A DNA stretch of 64,000 bases from Bdellovibrionales bacterium (GTDB lineage Bacteria > Bdellovibrionota > Bdellovibrionia > Bdellovibrionales > UBA1609): NCBI GenBank assembly GCA_016714165.1, contig JADJNU010000001.1, positions 1,488,001-1,552,000 of the forward strand, given 5' to 3'. Shown here piece after piece: positions 17,757-26,429 of this stretch; within the stretch, counting starts at the first letter, position 1; every line of letters begins with the position of its first letter. The notes below the pieces were generated by a model. It searched no databases. It was given only the letters and a program-made list of their open reading frames with translations, and was not told the DNA's origin. A program made the translations under genes and the position numbers.

Positions 17757-19664
17757 CTAAGAAATCCCAAAGGCACGAAGTCCTTGAACCAAAGCGACGG
17801 CCAAAACATAAGCCACAATGTTAAAAACGACCAATTGCATGAGGGCAAAACGCCATCCGCCCGACTCACGAACGGCCACTCCGGTAGTCGATATGCACTG
17901 GAGTGCAATCATAAAAAACACAATAAGACCCAGCACCGATGAGATAGTAAAAACTGAAGATCCGTCGCTCATCTTCGCCTCAGACATCTGAGACAAAAGA
18001 GAACTTTGCATGGATTCCTCATCTCTATCGGCAATATTGAAAACAATTGCCAAACTCGAAACAAATACCTCTCGCGCGGCAAAAGCAGATATCAAGCCTA
18101 CGCCAACCCGCCAATCAACTCCCATGGGAGAAAAAACAGGCTCAACAACCTGACCCGCCTGTCCAAAAAAACTCCTGTTTAACTTATCTGAATCACTTGC
18201 CACATCATAATGAGGAAAAGTGGTTCCTATCCAAACAACAATAGACAAAAGAAAAATAACGGGACCTGCTTGACGAATATAGTTTTTTGTTCGGCCATAG
18301 GCCTGACGCAAAACGGAGCCAAAAAGGGGACGACGATAAACAGGAAGTTCGAGACAAAATAGCGATTTTTCTCGAATTTTAATAAAGCGATTGGCGATTA
18401 CGGCAGCGAATGCACCAACGAAAATGGAGCCAACGTAGATTCCTGCCAATACGAGGCCCGCCTTCCAGGCTGGGCTACCCCGAAAAACAAAAGTCAAAAG
18501 AAGGGAATACACCGGCAATCTTGCGCTGCAACTCATCAATGGAATAATAAATAACAAAAGCCAGCGTTCTCTCTTGCTGTTGACAGTTCGAGCCGCCATC
18601 ATGGCTGGAACTGCACAGGCATATCCCGACAGCAAAGGGACAAAGGATCGACCACTCATCCCCAGCATTCGCAAAGGACGATCCATCAAAGTGGCAGAAC
18701 GAGCCAGGTAACCAGAATCTTCAAGCAAAGCTATCCCCAGAAACAAAATGAAAATTTGAGGGACAAAAACTAAAACAGCCCCAAAGGAACTCACAAGTCC
18801 GTTGGCCATAAAATCAGACCACAGAGCTCCTGATCCGAGTTCACTAATAAGGTGGGAAAGCCAGCTAAATCCAGAGTCAACCAAGTCCATGACCGGAGTA
18901 GCGAACCAATAAATTGATGTAAACAAAAGAGACATAATCGCAAGAAACATGAAAAGACCCCAAAAAGGATGAAGAAGAACTCCATCAATTTTTCTTGTCC
19001 TTTCTGCGGCATCAAGCCCTCGATGAACGCGAGTGCGCCGAACATGCTTTCTTTCAAGAACTCGAGTTTCCCCTAAGACGCGCTCGATGTCCGCCGCTTT
19101 CCAGGGCTCAATGCGATGAGTGCGCTTCGTCCTAAGATTGCCTGATAAAACTCTCCGTGTTTCATCCACCAGGGTTTGAACACCGCCACCTAAGCGCCCA
19201 TCAATCGGCACAACAACGCAATCCAAGTCAATTGCGAGGGCTTCCATGTCAATTTCGAGTCCCTTTTCGGAAAGTAAATCCATCATTGTGACAGCGACAA
19301 TCACATGAAAACCTGAGGCTAAGAGCTGACGAGTCAGGAGCAATTGCCTCGAAAGATGAGTGGCATCGACAACGGATATAACCAATTTTACGGAGCCCCA
19401 GTTGAAATGATGCTGAAGAGCATTTAGGGTCACTTCCTCATCAGGTGATTTTGGAGAAAGGCTATAGACTCCTGGCGTGTCCATCAAATGGACCGGTTCT
19501 CCGTAGCGATCATGACTCATCCCCACAGAGTAATCGACCGTTGATCCAGGATAATTGACCGTATTGTAACGCAAACCCGTCAGCCAATTGAAGAGAGTCG
19601 TCTTCCCGCTATTGGGTGATCCAACCAAAGCGGCCGTTTCAAACAAATCTACAGATGAATGCAT
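17757..19664 (-). CDS. feoB: ferrous iron transporter FeoB
   Basis: A 635-residue inner-membrane Fe(II) importer with an N-terminal GTPase domain. The G1 loop GSPNSGKTT is at residues 15-23, DTPG (G3) near 61-64, and VTMMD acts as the G4 equivalent. A helical regulatory region follows, then the membrane part with two Gate motifs (LEDSGYLARSATLMDR, FVPLLSGYACAVPAMMAAR and ISAFAAREVFVSS). It is shorter than the 773-residue E. coli protein, mainly from a reduced cytoplasmic insert. The start overlaps feoA by 16 bases. Convergent with the malonyltransferase-like gene, only 9 bases between stops. No clear Fur box was found upstream of the operon. Confidence 0.97.
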   Translation of the reverse strand: MHSSVDLFETAALVGSPNSGKTTLFNWLTGLRYNTVNYPGSTVDYSVGMSHDRYGEPVHLMDTPGVYSLSPKSPDEEVTLNALQHHFNWGSVKLVISVVDATHLSRQLLLTRQLLASGFHVIVAVTMMDLLSEKGLEIDMEALAIDLDCVVVPIDGRLGGGVQTLVDETRRVLSGNLRTKRTHRIEPWKAADIERVLGETRVLERKHVRRTRVHRGLDAAERTRKIDGVLLHPFWGLFMFLAIMSLLFTSIYWFATPVMDLVDSGFSWLSHLISELGSGALWSDFMANGLVSSFGAVLVFVPQIFILFLGIALLEDSGYLARSATLMDRPLRMLGMSGRSFVPLLSGYACAVPAMMAARTVNSKRERWLLLFIIPLMSCSARLPVYSLLLTFVFRGSPAWKAGLVLAGIYVGSIFVGAFAAVIANRFIKIREKSLFCLELPVYRRPLFGSVLRQAYGRTKNYIRQAGPVIFLLSIVVWIGTTFPHYDVASDSDKLNRSFFGQAGQVVEPVFSPMGVDWRVGVGLISAFAAREVFVSSLAIVFNIADRDEESMQSSLLSQMSEAKMSDGSSVFTISSVLGLIVFFMIALQCISTTGVAVRESGGWRFALMQLVVFNIVAYVLAVALVQGLRAFGIS

Positions 19665-19891
19665 AGGACCTCTTCCTTGCGCAAAGCAACGGCGAGTCCT
19701 CTGACTTCAACCAAATAGGGGTCACCAAAAGGAGCTTGTCCCCTCAATACAATCGTTTCTCCGCGAACAATACCCAACTCCATCAGGCGGGAAACCAGAG
19801 ATTCTTCACCCACCAAGCTTTTGATCGGAGCCGAAAAACCCTTGGTTTTTCCCACCAGTGTATCAAATTTCACTGTTTCGTCGAAGTCCAT
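19649..19891 (-). CDS. feoA: FeoA SH3-like accessory protein
   Basis: An 80-residue cytoplasmic protein with the FeoA SH3-like barrel pattern (VSRLMELGIVRGETIVLRG, then GDPYLVEVRGLAVALRKEE). FeoA proteins support FeoB-dependent ferrous iron uptake. It is the first gene of the operon, overlapping feoB by 16 bases. Length and motif order are normal for the family. Confidence 0.93.
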   Translation of the reverse strand: MDFDETVKFDTLVGKTKGFSAPIKSLVGEESLVSRLMELGIVRGETIVLRGQAPFGDPYLVEVRGLAVALRKEEVLCIHL

Positions 19892-20026
19892 GAATTATCA
19901 CCCCAAGAGATATCGGCATCAATGCCCTTCAGTGGCCTGAGCATTTCGCATGCTAAAATGGATACACCATCTCACTCTCTGCTGACAACAGAGACATCGT
20001 TAACGCCAAAATACCTCCTGATTCTC

Positions 20027-20042
20027 AGGTTTTTGCAAACCT
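20027..20042. promoter_or_regulatory. inverted repeat AGGTTT-TTGC-AAACCT
   Basis: A perfect 6-bp inverted repeat lies in the divergent gap between feoA and the FMN-binding protein gene, about 100 bases before the latter's start. It could be an operator for either side. It does not resemble a Fur box. Confidence 0.3.
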
Positions 20043-20144
20043 ATTGATAAGGCTCACAATATCCCATTGCCAGCCTCGGATCTATCAGGTAGTCGATCAA
20101 CGGCAGGAGTCGCTCTGACCCAATTAAGAGGAGAGGAACGAAAG

Positions 20145-20699
20145 ATGAGCCCAGGTCTGATTTCTCGTTTGTTGTTCGTCTCATTTCTTGGGACCCAGTG
20201 CTATCTGAATTGCCGTGCTCAAGTGCTCTTATCTCCAGAACAGGCCGCAAAAGCGGCCTTTCCAAAGTCCACTGCTGTAAATAAATTGAGTCTTGCTTTA
20301 ACCGAAGATGAAAAAACTCGGGCCCAACAACTCGCACAAGCTCCCATTGAAGAGAATATTTTTACATTTTATGAAATCAAGGCCAAAGAAAAAATCCTGG
20401 GACATGCTGGGCTGCATTCAGCTAAGGTACGAACCAAAGATCAAACGGCCTTTGTCGCCATTGACCCAAAGGGCGCTATTGTCAGTGTCGAACTCATTGC
20501 CTTTTATGAGCATCCAGAATATTTGCCTCCAAAGGGCTGGAATCAAGTATTTGTTGGAAAAAACCTCAGGGCCAGTTTAAAATCTGGGCAAGATATACCA
20601 ATTATAACGGGATCAACTTTGACAACGGAGCGACTCGCTCAAGCCGCTCGAATCATTCGTGGAATTTGGCAGGTTAAGCTTCAAAAGAAGAAAAAATGA
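20145..20699 (+). CDS. exported FMN-binding domain protein (NqrC/RnfG-like)
   Basis: A 184-residue protein with a signal peptide at residues about 1-26, followed by an FMN-binding domain related to NqrC/RnfG C-terminal regions. The flavinylation motif ITGSTLTT sits near residues 154-161; Thr158 is the likely attachment site, matching the S/T-G-A/S-T pattern modified by ApbE. I chose the ATG at 20145 because GAGG lies eight bases upstream, and the longer in-frame extension lacks support. It heads a three-gene run (next gene 16 bases away) with two small membrane proteins, and the flavin transferase apbE lies convergent just beyond. This suggests a periplasm-facing electron carrier. The donor and acceptor are unknown. 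Confidence 0.85.
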   Translation: MSPGLISRLLFVSFLGTQCYLNCRAQVLLSPEQAAKAAFPKSTAVNKLSLALTEDEKTRAQQLAQAPIEENIFTFYEIKAKEKILGHAGLHSAKVRTKDQTAFVAIDPKGAIVSVELIAFYEHPEYLPPKGWNQVFVGKNLRASLKSGQDIPIITGSTLTTERLAQAARIIRGIWQVKLQKKKK

Positions 20700-20715
20700 A
20701 AGTTAGGAAATTGCC

Positions 20716-21228
20716 GTGCAGTTTTTAATGAATTCTGATCTTCGCCATAATTCCTACCTTAGAACTCTTCTGATTTTATTTCTTATTTTCACGTTCTTCT
20801 ATTTGTCTCTCAATATCCAGCTGGAATACTCACGCCTGGGTCTCTTCCCGGAGCAAATTAGAAATAACCTGTTGGGAAATCCTGAGTCTTTTCTTCCCGC
20901 AAAAGATCTCGCTACTCTCTTTACCGATCTACACGTCAATTTATTTATCTATCCTCTGATGATCATGACAGTTGTTTCGATATTGGTCCATACGAAGATT
21001 TCCAATAAGGCAAAAACTCTTTGGATCATTGTTCCTTCTTTAGCTGTCCTGATCGAAATCTGCGGACTGTTAGGGACAAGGTTTGTCCATCCCTTTCTTG
21101 TTTGGATGAAGATTGTTGGTTTTTTTCTCTTTGAGATATCCATGTTCGTCATGTTGTTCAAAGTATTTGTCTATCTGATGGGTCGCCCAGACGAGCATAA
21201 GCCTAAGGATCATTTCCATCATGGCTAG
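20716..21228 (+). CDS. unknown four-helix membrane protein
   Basis: A 170-residue inner-membrane protein with hydrophobic segments at about residues 16-35, 76-95, 102-120 and 130-155. The start is probably the GTG at 20716, which has AGGA about eight bases upstream; an internal ATG at 20728 is possible. The C-terminus is His-rich (HKPKDHFHHG), which could bind metal or haem, though I see no haem motif. It follows the FMN-binding protein gene by 16 bases and overlaps the next membrane protein by 8 bases. A membrane electron-transfer partner for the flavoprotein is inference from position. Confidence 0.75.
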   Translation: MQFLMNSDLRHNSYLRTLLILFLIFTFFYLSLNIQLEYSRLGLFPEQIRNNLLGNPESFLPAKDLATLFTDLHVNLFIYPLMIMTVVSILVHTKISNKAKTLWIIVPSLAVLIEICGLLGTRFVHPFLVWMKIVGFFLFEISMFVMLFKVFVYLMGRPDEHKPKDHFHHG

Positions 21229-21703
21229 ACAGTATCATTTGATAATTGGAATTTATTCTCTTCTGATGATTTTGCATTTGGGAACTTCTTTTTTGTTGTT
21301 CGCAACAAAAATGGGATGGTCACTTCCATCTATACAAGAGTTTTACCTTGGCAAAGTCGAGCTCAATTCGCTTCCCAAGTCCACATCGGGATTGTTGGAA
21401 ACCGCTGTTCCACATTTGGCCACTGTCGGGATCATCACTTTCGTCCTCGGCCATTTCCTGATTTTTATTCCACAAATCACTTCTGCGACAAAATGGATTT
21501 TAGGCCTCAGCTTTCCTCTCGCAGGCCTGTTAAATCTGGCTTCTGGCTTTTTTATTATTTATTTTGGTTCTGCATTTATTATTTTAAAGCTTCTCTCATT
21601 TTTCCTTTTTCAAGCAGCCTATGTCGCAATCCTCTGGATCTTAATTCGTGCGGCTCTTGTTGAAAGTAAAATCAACAACCCAAGGACTTCTATCAAGATT
21701 TGA
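21221..21703 (+). CDS. unknown four-helix membrane protein
   Basis: A 160-residue protein with about four hydrophobic helices (residues 7-28, 66-88, 92-118 and 122-146). His residues lie in or near helices (LILH-type at 19, PHLATVG near 64, GHFLIF near 78), which could be haem or quinone ligands as in diheme membrane proteins. That is speculation. Its start overlaps the previous gene by 8 bases. Its last 63 bases overlap the 3' end of apbE on the opposite strand, an unusually long coding convergent overlap. No family is recognised. Confidence 0.75.
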   Translation: MARQYHLIIGIYSLLMILHLGTSFLLFATKMGWSLPSIQEFYLGKVELNSLPKSTSGLLETAVPHLATVGIITFVLGHFLIFIPQITSATKWILGLSFPLAGLLNLASGFFIIYFGSAFIILKLLSFFLFQAAYVAILWILIRAALVESKINNPRTSIKI

Positions 21704-22681
21704 GTCTATTCGACCATCTGAGAAGACAATATGATATCCCAGCCCCGGATGTGCGCGGAGAAACTGGCGCAGTCTCTTTAAAGGCATCACGGCGAGAGCT
21801 GTCGCCCAGGCATCCAAGTTGGTGTTGGTTTCATTTCCAAGCAAAGTTAAGCTGGACAGGTTCGAAACAGATCTCCCCGTTTTTGGATCAATCAAATGAT
21901 GAAACACAGGAGCTCCAGAAAAACGACCATAGCCTCCACTCGTAGAAATCCCCACCTGAGGGCCTCTGACTCTCAACTCTGCAACGAATTTAGAATCACT
22001 CAAAGGATCATGGGGATCCTGGATTTTAATCAAACACTCACCAAAGCAACGGATATCACCGCTCAGACTTAGGCTTCCGTCCCGAAGTCCATCTTTTGCA
22101 AGGATCGCACTCGCTTTGTCGATGGCATAGCCCTTACCTATACCTCCAAAATCCAAGCCCAATCCCTTTTTCAAAATTCTAATTTCAGTCCCCTTGACTC
22201 GCACAAACTGAGAACCCGTCTGTCCCAAGGCAGTCCGAATGTCCTCAGAACCTGGGCGAGGAAGACTCCTGGAATTGAGGTGATTCAGATCTTGAAAATG
22301 ATAGGCCCTCAGAGTGAGAGCCGCCAATGTCATATTGAAGGCTCCTCCGGTTTCTCTCTCAATTTCACGAGATTTTTGAATAAGATCCAAGAGATCTCGA
22401 TGGGAATCTCTCAGAACTCCCTGTTGATTGAGCCGAGACACTTGAGAGTCCGACTTATAAACTGAAAGAATTCGATCAAGTTCCTCCATGACTCCGAATG
22501 CTTCGTCAATGCTTCGCGCACCTATGTGGCCCGATACGCTTATCCTTGCGATCGTTCCCATGATCTGCTTTTCCCGAAGAACGAAATCTGGCGGAGCTGA
22601 CAGATGATAACAGGAGATTGTGGCTATCGAAATAAACCAAGCAAAAAGAAGAAGAGATATCATCTTCCGGCTCATTGCCAC
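21641..22681 (-). CDS. apbE: ApbE FAD:protein FMN transferase, lipoprotein
   Basis: A 346-residue ApbE/NosX-family enzyme that transfers FMN from FAD to a Thr/Ser of exported proteins. A signal with lipobox ATISC anchors it outside the cytoplasm. Family blocks include MGTIARISV, TGGAFNMTL, LDFGGIGKGYAIDKA, FHHLIDPKTGRSVS, and the DAWATALAV motif with the Mg-binding Asp. GTG start at 22681; an in-frame ATG at 22675 is an alternative. It begins 3 bases after the ABC permease stop, so it probably shares that transcript. Its likely substrate, the FMN-binding protein at 20145-20699, lies just beyond in the convergent set. The 3' ends of apbE and the 21221-21703 gene overlap by 63 bases. Confidence 0.95.
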   Translation of the reverse strand: MAMSRKMISLLLFAWFISIATISCYHLSAPPDFVLREKQIMGTIARISVSGHIGARSIDEAFGVMEELDRILSVYKSDSQVSRLNQQGVLRDSHRDLLDLIQKSREIERETGGAFNMTLAALTLRAYHFQDLNHLNSRSLPRPGSEDIRTALGQTGSQFVRVKGTEIRILKKGLGLDFGGIGKGYAIDKASAILAKDGLRDGSLSLSGDIRCFGECLIKIQDPHDPLSDSKFVAELRVRGPQVGISTSGGYGRFSGAPVFHHLIDPKTGRSVSNLSSLTLLGNETNTNLDAWATALAVMPLKRLRQFLRAHPGLGYHIVFSDGRIDSNLDRSPWVVDFTFNKSRTN

Positions 22682-22684
22682 TCT

Positions 22685-23629
22685 CTAGCGACCCTTCATC
22701 TGTGGATCAAAAGCATCGCGAAGTCCATCTCCCAGAAGTTGAAAGGCAAGCATTGCCAAAAACAAGGCTAATCCAGGCCAAATCATCAGGTGAGGAAAAG
22801 TTTGCAACGAACGCCAGCCCTCATTTGCTAAGACACCCCAACTGGAAAACGGAGGTTGAAGACCCAGTCCAATAAAGCTGAGGAAACTTTCAAATAAAAT
22901 ATTGCTCGGTATTTGATAAGACAAAATAACAATAATTGGACCCAAAATATTAGGAACCACGTGCCGAAGCACAATCCCAGAACCGGAAGCTCCGAGAGCT
23001 CGGGCCGCTTCAACATAGGTCATCTCACGAACAAGAAGAACCTGGCCTCTTACCAATCGCGCGAGAGTCACCCACCCGACTACGCTCAGTGCCAAGACAA
23101 TTCCAGTCAGCGCCTTCAATTCAGCATTTTCAAATATCTGAACACTGTCAAAGACAACTTTCACGAGAATTAAAAGGACAAGCGTTGGAATCGAGTAAAG
23201 AATATCCACCGACCGCATGAGAAAAGAATCGACCCTTCCTCCGAACCAACCAGAAACAGCTCCGACAAAGACCCCGATGACGAGAGAGGTTATCGCAGTG
23301 AATATTCCGACTGCCATTGACATTCTTGCTCCAAAAATAATCCGAGACAAAAGATCTCGACCAAGCGAATCCGTCCCCAGCCAATTATGGGTACTTGGGG
23401 CATGAAGAACTCTCGTCATATCTTGTTGAGCAAAAGGAAAAGGAGCTAATTCTTCTGCAAAAAGAGCAACGAGGCAGACAAAAAGGATGAAGTAAGCCGA
23501 GGCCACCGCCCCCTTGTTCTTTTTTAGACGTCTGTAGGACTCTCCCCACAAGCTTTGAGGTCTCCTGACCTTCTTTACAACAACAGAACTTGGAGAAGGA
23601 ATCGTGTCCGCGGTGACAGTCTGATTCAT
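22685..23629 (-). CDS. ABC transporter permease, DppC/OppC type
   Basis: A 314-residue inner-membrane permease for peptides or similar solutes. An N-terminal cytoplasmic tail precedes the OppC_N segment (SYRRLKKNKGAVASAYFILF). Five further helices follow, with the EAA-type cytoplasmic loop EAARALGASGSGIVLRHVVPN and the C-terminal GDGLRDAFDPQM typical of DppC. The start overlaps the DppB-like stop by 4 bases (ATGA). No ATPase genes (DppD/F) adjoin, so they must be encoded elsewhere. apbE follows 3 bases after its stop. Confidence 0.93.
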   Translation of the reverse strand: MNQTVTADTIPSPSSVVVKKVRRPQSLWGESYRRLKKNKGAVASAYFILFVCLVALFAEELAPFPFAQQDMTRVLHAPSTHNWLGTDSLGRDLLSRIIFGARMSMAVGIFTAITSLVIGVFVGAVSGWFGGRVDSFLMRSVDILYSIPTLVLLILVKVVFDSVQIFENAELKALTGIVLALSVVGWVTLARLVRGQVLLVREMTYVEAARALGASGSGIVLRHVVPNILGPIIVILSYQIPSNILFESFLSFIGLGLQPPFSSWGVLANEGWRSLQTFPHLMIWPGLALFLAMLAFQLLGDGLRDAFDPQMKGR

Positions 23630-24733
23630 GCGAGCTTTATCCTTGGATCAAAATAAGCGTACAAAAGATCCACAATCAAATTAGCAAGGACAAGAATGAC
23701 AGAAAAGACCAGGGTGGTCCCCAGTATCAAAGGATAGTCACGATTGCTCACGCTCTGAATCAAATGAGGGGCCATTCCTGGAACTGCAAAAATCAATTCA
23801 ATAATAAATGAACCAGTCAGAACACCCGCGGCGAGAGGTCCTGAAAAAGTCAAAACTGGGATCAGCGAATTCTTAAGAACATGCTTATAGAGGATGGCCA
23901 TTTCGCTCAAACCCTTTGCTCGAGCTGTCCGAATATAATCGGAGCGAATCACATCCAATACACTCGAACGCGTCAATCGTGCAATCACTGCCGCCGGGCG
24001 AATACCTAAGGTCAGAATAGGCAGTATATAGTAACTCGGTCCTTCCCAAAGTGCGGGGGGCAAAAGCTGCCAATAAAAACAGAAAATCAAAATTAGAATC
24101 GGTGCGACAAGAAAGCTCGGCAAGGCAACGCCACTGATGGCCGTCATCATCGTCAACGTATCAGCCCAGGTATTGTGTTTCGAGGCCGCATAGACTCCAG
24201 CTGGAATTCCTATCATAAACGATAGAAGCAAAGCATAAAAGCCGAGCTGAACGGAATTAGGCAATGATTCGCTAATAATCTCATTGATCGGTCGACCTAT
24301 GTATTTATAAGATTCGCCCAAATCTCCCTTCAATAACTTAAAAACGTAATCTCCATACTGCGCATACAAGGGGGCGTTCAGCATATACTTGGCTTCGATG
24401 TTCGCTTTGACCTCGGGCGGAAGAGCTTTTCCTGATCGAAAGGCCCCCTGGTACAATTCTCAATAACAGAAAGGTCAAAGTGGCAATCACCCACACCACA
24501 AAAACAGCCTCGGCCACACGTTTAAAAACATAAGCACTTAAACCTTGGGTCAAAGTGTAGTGAACAAAAGAGCCGAGCAAGAGAGTCCCGTCGATGATCC
24601 AAAGAGCTGTCGGAACTTCAAAGCCAAAAAAATTTAATGTCATGGTAATCATTAAGACAACAAGAAGTGGCAACCCCACCCACAGGGTCAAATTGAGATC
24701 CTGATCTCTTACATGCTGAAACCATTTAGTCAC
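23626..24733 (-). pseudogene. ABC transporter permease, DppB/OppB type, with one frameshift
   Basis: The 5' part (GTG start at 24733, overlapping the binding-protein gene as GTGA) encodes two hydrophobic helices, then the DppB N-terminus through LTFLLLRIVPG. The frame then breaks in the G5 run (24444-24448, C5 on the plus strand). Removing one G continues into SGKALPPEVKANIEAKYMLN and the rest of a normal DppB, including TARAKGLSEMAILYKHVLKN (EAA loop). The combined product is about 368 residues. The extra N-terminal helical segment before the canonical start is longer than in standard DppB. A sequencing indel or a true frameshift are both possible; a downstream TTG near 24456 could restart the second half. 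Confidence 0.82.
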
Positions 24734-26338
24734 TTCAATGACACTCCCTTAAAGATAAATCTCTGAAGAGGGCCAAAAGGGTACCCAACAACTCTCGGAG
24801 AAAACAAGCCATGAGCTACTGCCGCATAAACTGGAACCACAGGCAGATCTTGTTCGGTCAAAATCTGCTGTGCTTGAAGATAGGCTTCATGACGGGCGTC
24901 CCGCGACTCTATTCCCACGGCCCTTCCAATAAGCTCATCAAATTTTTTATTTTTCCATCGAGTGTAATTGTTCTCCGAATAGGAAGTCATTAAATTAAGA
25001 AAATTGTCAGGATCTGGATAATCAGCCAACCAACCCATGCGAAAAATATGGGGAGGTTCAGTACGGAGATTTTTCAAGTAAACCTTCCATTCTTCGTTCT
25101 TCAGTTCAACGTCAATCCCGAGATTTCGCTTGAGTTGAGCCTGCACATTTTCGGCAATGCGCTTGTGATCTTCATTCGTATTAAATCCGATCTCGATCTT
25201 GGCCAACTTGCTTCGATCTTTAAATCCTGCCTTATCCAAAATCTCACGGGCCTTGATAGGATTAAAACCAATCCCCACTCCAGGGGCATAGCCGAACATT
25301 CCAGGGGGCACCCAACTCGTCAAAGGTACCTGCCCGCCGTCCAACATCTGAGTGATCTCCTTGCGGTCGATCGCATAGCAAACGGCCTTGCGGACCTCTG
25401 GGTTATCAAAAGGAGGCTTTCTTACGTTAAAACCGTAATAATAGATCGAGAGAATTCCAGTCTCGCGGTATTCAGGTCTCTTGCGAAGTTCACGCAATTC
25501 CGTCGAAGGGAGTTGTGTTTGGGCGTCAATCTTTCCCGCGTTAAAGAGATTAAGTGCCGTGGAGAGCTCATTGATCATATAGGCAAGAATATTTTTTATC
25601 TTCGCCTTCTCACCGTAATAGGCCTCGTTTCGCTCTAAAACAATAGCCTTGTCATGATCCCAAGTCCTAAGTGTATAGGCCCCCAAAGTGACGATATTTC
25701 CCGACTCCGTCCATTTGTCTCCATGCTTGGCAATGATATCTTTCCGAATAGGGTAAGTCGAATGGTGAGTCAAAAGATAGGGAAAATAAGATGTGGGGCT
25801 CGTGAGTTCAACTCTGATCTCTCCGGCATCTGTGACTTTCACTCCCACTTCGGAAAAGTCTTTGATTTTTCCTTCATTGAAGGCTCTGGCATTATTAATG
25901 CCGTAAAGAAAGTAAGCGTATTCTGAAGCCGTAGCAGGGGTGAGTAATCTTTCCCAACCATCCAAAACCTGTCGAGCCGTAAACTCCTGGCAGTCGGTCC
26001 ATTTCACGCCAGAACGAACCTTGAAATACCATATCTGACTATTTTTTTCTGAAACGCCATTCGGTTGCCAACGCGGGAGTCAAGCTGAGATTTGGGTCTG
26101 CGAGATTGTATTCAACAAGTCCCTCCATGATATTGTCCTGAATCAACGCACTTGTCGTATCCCCAGATTTATTCCAGTCTAAGGATGGTGGTTCCGTTAG
26201 GATATTAATTCGTAAAGTTGATTTTAAATCGAGGCCATAATCACCATTCCTCTTCTTGGTACAGCCGCAAGCAAGGACAACGAAAAAGAAAATGAGAACG
26301 GAGAACAGGGCTGGCGAGCGATTCAAAAATGCGCGCAT
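24730..26338 (-). pseudogene. peptide/solute-binding lipoprotein, DppA/OppA type, with one frameshift
   Basis: SBP_bac_5-type extracytoplasmic binding protein. ATG at 26338 has AAGGAGG five bases upstream; the signal ends in a lipobox (VLACGC). The family start STLRINILTEPPSLDWN follows. In the A7 run (26042-26048 as T7) the frame breaks at a TAG. Dropping one A gives RKNSQIWYFKVRSGVKWTD and then an uninterrupted remainder with GFNPIKAREILDKAGF and the C-terminal VVPVYAAVAHGLFSPRV. The joined product is about 535 residues, normal for the family. It is first in the operon with the two permeases. Because both flanking frames are well conserved, an indel error is a strong alternative to pseudogenisation. 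Confidence 0.82.
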
Positions 26339-26429
26339 AAAGGCCTCCTTAATTGAAGGCCTGTTGTCCTGTCTTTGACTTATAAAGTCAAGATCCGGCA
26401 AATAGAGATCACCAAATAGTGAGTTCTAG

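Noticed and set aside
19892..20144. Fur box upstream of feoAB
   Set aside because: No GATAATGATAATCATTATC-like sequence found; only an unrelated palindrome at 20027-20042.
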